From Gracilibacillus boraciitolerans JCM 21714 (lineage in GTDB: Bacteria; Bacillota; Bacilli; Bacillales; Amphibacillaceae), in assembly GCF_000521485.1 (NCBI RefSeq), contig NZ_BAVS01000030.1, forward strand, positions 1-40,589: 40,589 nucleotides of DNA, read 5' to 3'. The position numbers and the translations under genes are program-made. Shown here in pieces: positions 38,427-40,589 of the stretch. The notes beneath the pieces were generated by a model. The model saw only the letters and a list, made by a program, of their open reading frames with translations. It had not been told where the DNA came from and did no database searches. Within the stretch, counting starts at the first letter, position 1. Every line of letters starts with the position of its first letter.

Positions 38427-38466
38427 TACAATCCCTCATTGAATAGTATATTTTATGACTATTAAG

Positions 38467-39651
38467 CTATTGAATCTTCTTCATTTTCCGATACGACCAG
38501 ATAAAAGGACGCAAAGGAAAGTACAGGAAATGTAAAGGCTTTGGTAATGGTAAAGCAATTGCATCTTTGGAACTTGGATACATTCGATTCATTATCATTA
38601 ACACATTTTGCCTTTTAGTTCTTAAGGTATTTAAATAATTTATATATTCATTAAAAAATGCCTTTGAGTTTTCTTGCGAATGAGGTATTAACCCTCGATT
38701 AATAAAATAAAGAGCTTGCTGTGATAGTTTTTTTTGGTCACTATTCTCACTTATTAGTTCTTGAAATTCTTTCTTAACTTTAGTATCAAATAAAGATGCA
38801 CATAAAATCATTGCTTGTCCATATGATCTATTAGCTTCATATTTATTTAATAAATTTAACAAGATCGTATAATTAAATTCCTTCGTTACCATTTTATCAA
38901 TATCTATAAGCCACCTTAATCTAAACCAGGCATGCTTTGCCCCCCCATGTGTAACGAGGTGAAAAAATAGATCCTCGTTTCCTAAAAAGTAAATGGGTAT
39001 ATCTGCAATATAACTTGTATTTTTACGCATCCATAAATCTTTAAACTTTGGTTCCGATCCCATATCAGGATTTAAATTCATGTGTATTTCTACTTGAATA
39101 TGCTTAGTTGGATGAAAAAATGATAGATGATGTAATTTAACTTTCCAATCATTAAGAATTCTCGGACCGTGAAATTCCAATTGGTAGCCTAAACTATAAA
39201 GAAGTTCCTCAGATTGTTCTATTTTATAGTGTGGTACTAGTAGATCAATATCTTTTGATGTGCGTTTAGATACATCTCCATATAGATAGTCCGCAAGTAC
39301 AGGTCCTTTTAATACGAGAGAAGGTATATTATTATTTTTAAGAGTCTGAGTCACAGTCGTTAATTCTGCTGTTAGGGTCAACATATTTACTGTATTTCTA
39401 GAATATAAGTGATTTAAAGTATCTATAACAACTTTAGGAATATTAATAATACCTTTTGTAGATACTTTTTCATAAATTATTGGGTAAACACGATGATGTT
39501 TTGCTAAATAAATAAACTCTTTCCAGTCTATATCATCTAGTAATTCACTATTTTCTTTTAAATAATCAGAGACATTATCGATCTTTATGATCGCTAGTAT
39601 TAGTCTAAGTTCTTTGGACAATGAACTTAGCTCAAGTTTATTAATTTGCAT
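38467..39651 (-). CDS. nucleotidyltransferase-family protein of lasso clusters (N)
   Basis: 394 residues. SLVLKGPVLADYLYGDVSKRTSKDIDLLVP carries the Asp-x-Asp metal site of the NTP_transf_5 type, and LVTHGGAKHAWFRLRWLIDID is the second conserved block (the family has HGAKHAW; C7 at 38940-38946 adds a Gly). Such proteins accompany the peptide kinase in paeninodin/pseudomycoidin-type clusters; for pseudomycoidin, as I recall, the homologue was linked to sugar addition on the phosphate. Start ATG 39651 after GGGGGAG. First gene of the lasso operon. Confidence 0.87.
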   Translation of the reverse strand: MQINKLELSSLSKELRLILAIIKIDNVSDYLKENSELLDDIDWKEFIYLAKHHRVYPIIYEKVSTKGIINIPKVVIDTLNHLYSRNTVNMLTLTAELTTVTQTLKNNNIPSLVLKGPVLADYLYGDVSKRTSKDIDLLVPHYKIEQSEELLYSLGYQLEFHGPRILNDWKVKLHHLSFFHPTKHIQVEIHMNLNPDMGSEPKFKDLWMRKNTSYIADIPIYFLGNEDLFFHLVTHGGAKHAWFRLRWLIDIDKMVTKEFNYTILLNLLNKYEANRSYGQAMILCASLFDTKVKKEFQELISENSDQKKLSQQALYFINRGLIPHSQENSKAFFNEYINYLNTLRTKRQNVLMIMNRMYPSSKDAIALPLPKPLHFLYFPLRPFIWSYRKMKKIQ

Positions 39652-39761
39652 GGTGATTTTCTCCCCCTAATGACTCCAACTTTCGGTTTAGAGTGATGCT
39701 TTCTAAAATAAATAATGGATTTCTCTAAACATTTAATAAAGAACCATCCTAGTGGAAACTC

Positions 39762-39801
39762 CTCTTTATGTTCTTAATAAAGAACATAAAGAGCTTTTTT
39801 T
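39762..39801 (+). terminator. strong hairpin with T-run upstream of the lasso operon
   Basis: CTCTTTATGTTCTT (39762-39775), loop AATA, AAGAACATAAAGAG (39780-39793), then CTTTTTTT. It is oriented as a plus-strand terminator, yet no plus-strand gene precedes it. On the minus strand it lies about 110 bases before gene N, in the probable leader or promoter region. Confidence 0.75.
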
Positions 39802-40003
39802 ACCATGCCTATGTATTACAGCATGGATTAATTTCCTTTTATAAAGTTATTTAAATAATAAAATCTACTTGACTGCCTTCAAGTTTTTCATTAAAAATTT
39901 TACGATCTGTTCTCATAAAAAGTAAAGAGTTAAATTGTTTAGATAGATTTATAATAACAATAAATCTAAAAAATCACAACTAGTTTTTAAATAATGTATG
40001 TGT

Positions 40004-40589
40004 CAAGTTTTTCTCGGTAAGGTAGAAGCCCCAATAGATCACGCTTTTTCATTTCGTACACTTTAACTGGGAATTTACTTCGGTGCTACCGCGCTGTCGC
40101 TTGGTTTCCACTCGATAGAGGTAACCTTCTTTCAGAAGCTAACCTCCATCGAGCGGTTAACGGAAACTCTTCAATAATTGGCCTCTAGCACTCGAATGCG
40201 CTGTATATAAACTAATCGATCCTTGCTTCACTCCAATCGATGGATGCGTTTCTTGCTTCAAATAAGTGGACATACGAATGACTTGCTTTACTTTCCTTTG
40301 CTCTCTTACACTACGTTTCTGCCCTTTAAGATAAGCTTTTCGTAACGTGTGATTCAACATCCCTTGCTTTATCTTCACCATGACTTCTGCACCCTCATCA
40401 CTCCAATGCATTCCTCGCTTCTTCATTCGGTACGTGACATGACGTTGATGCGATTCCATTCCTCCTAATCGACGTGCTCCTTTCGGTGGATGCTTTACCA
40501 CTGTGCGCCAATCCTGTATGCGTGACCAGTTATGTAAAATATACTGTTTAAATTGTCTCACTTTCTCCATTTTCGTATCGTCTTCTAAC
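40004..40589 (-). mobile_element. ISLre2-type element, partial at window edge
   Basis: The end near 40004 reads TGTGTCAAGTTTTTCTCGG. Past the transposase stop there is a hairpin CTCGATAGAGGT..ACCTCCATCGAG (about 40112-40153). The other end lies outside the window. Confidence 0.6.
40157..40589 (-). CDS. ISLre2/UPF0236-family transposase, C-terminal part
   Basis: The frame is open to the right edge and ends at 40157. ARRLGGMESHQRHVTYRMKKRGMHWSDEGAEVMVKI is the characteristic C-terminal block of ISLre2 transposases (formerly UPF0236). About 143 residues are visible; the catalytic N-terminal part is outside the window. The reading frame continues upstream of the ATG at 40570, so that ATG is not the true start. 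Confidence 0.85.
   Translation of the reverse strand, partial: LEDDTKMEKVRQFKQYILHNWSRIQDWRTVVKHPPKGARRLGGMESHQRHVTYRMKKRGMHWSDEGAEVMVKIKQGMLNHTLRKAYLKGQKRSVREQRKVKQVIRMSTYLKQETHPSIGVKQGSISLYTAHSSARGQLLKSFR

Noticed and set aside
585-38946. Phase variation through G/C tracts as contingency loci
   Set aside because: Tracts occur in conserved cores of housekeeping-type motifs, in transposases and in non-coding DNA alike, with +3 favoured; contingency loci are normally confined to surface or restriction genes.

Overview
The window comes from a low-GC, AT-rich Firmicute of the Bacillaceae type (Gracilibacillus/Oceanobacillus/Virgibacillus-like; inferred from strong AGGAGG ribosome sites, a DinR-type LexA box, a YolD homologue, T7SS polymorphic toxins and IS families typical of the group). 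It is an accessory region dense in insertion sequences, toxin-immunity debris and broken genes. No rRNA, tRNA or CRISPR array was seen.

Layout. 1-2.2 kb: HxlR regulator, then an ImmA/IrrE metalloprotease overlapping a PIN-like nuclease that is cut by an in-frame stop. 2.3-3.1 kb: decayed copy of a TumE-like toxin-antitoxin pair whose fuller copy lies at 26.7-28.3 kb. 3.4-4.8 kb: IS1380 transposase. 4.9-12.1 kb: sugar utilisation locus on the minus strand (ArsR-type regulator, lipoprotein binding protein, two permeases, GH2 glycosidase, membrane acyltransferase). 12.2-15.7 kb: IS256 with perfect target duplication, an IS21 left-end fragment, a degenerate IS3. 15.7-23.3 kb: T7SS-type polymorphic toxin locus, with one nearly complete WHH-nuclease toxin and a chain of truncated toxins, orphan toxin tips and immunity genes. 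23.4-26.5 kb: LexA-controlled YolD operon, then vanZ-like, response regulator and histidine kinase. 28.6-30.2 kb: stand-alone SIR2-domain defence candidate. 31.1-31.3 kb: dyad-symmetric array with 21-nt period. 31.5-39.7 kb: galU followed upstream by a complete lasso peptide cluster. 40.0 kb to the end: ISLre2/UPF0236 transposase, cut by the window edge.

The most interesting system is the lasso peptide cluster, transcribed right to left: nucleotidyltransferase (N), asparagine-synthetase-like cyclase (C), a 43-residue precursor (A) overlapping the 3' end of C, leader peptidase B2, HPr-kinase-like peptide kinase (K), PqqD-like RRE protein B1 and ABC exporter D, then galU. The predicted core has a nine-residue ring closed on Asp9 and a C-terminal Ser, the site modified by the kinase in paeninodin. 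With N and galU next door, a phosphorylated and perhaps sugar-decorated lasso peptide is a reasonable prediction.

A second window-wide signal is the state of G/C homopolymers. About 40 tracts have 6-8 bases, and seven is by far the commonest length. Comparison with paralogues inside the window and with family motifs shows that most were four bases long, so conserved proteins carry an extra Gly or Pro. Where the gain was +1 or +2, genes are frameshifted, and single-base losses elsewhere break others. This looks more like a sequence-accuracy problem than biology, but only reads can decide. Broken genes are reported at full span with the position of each break.
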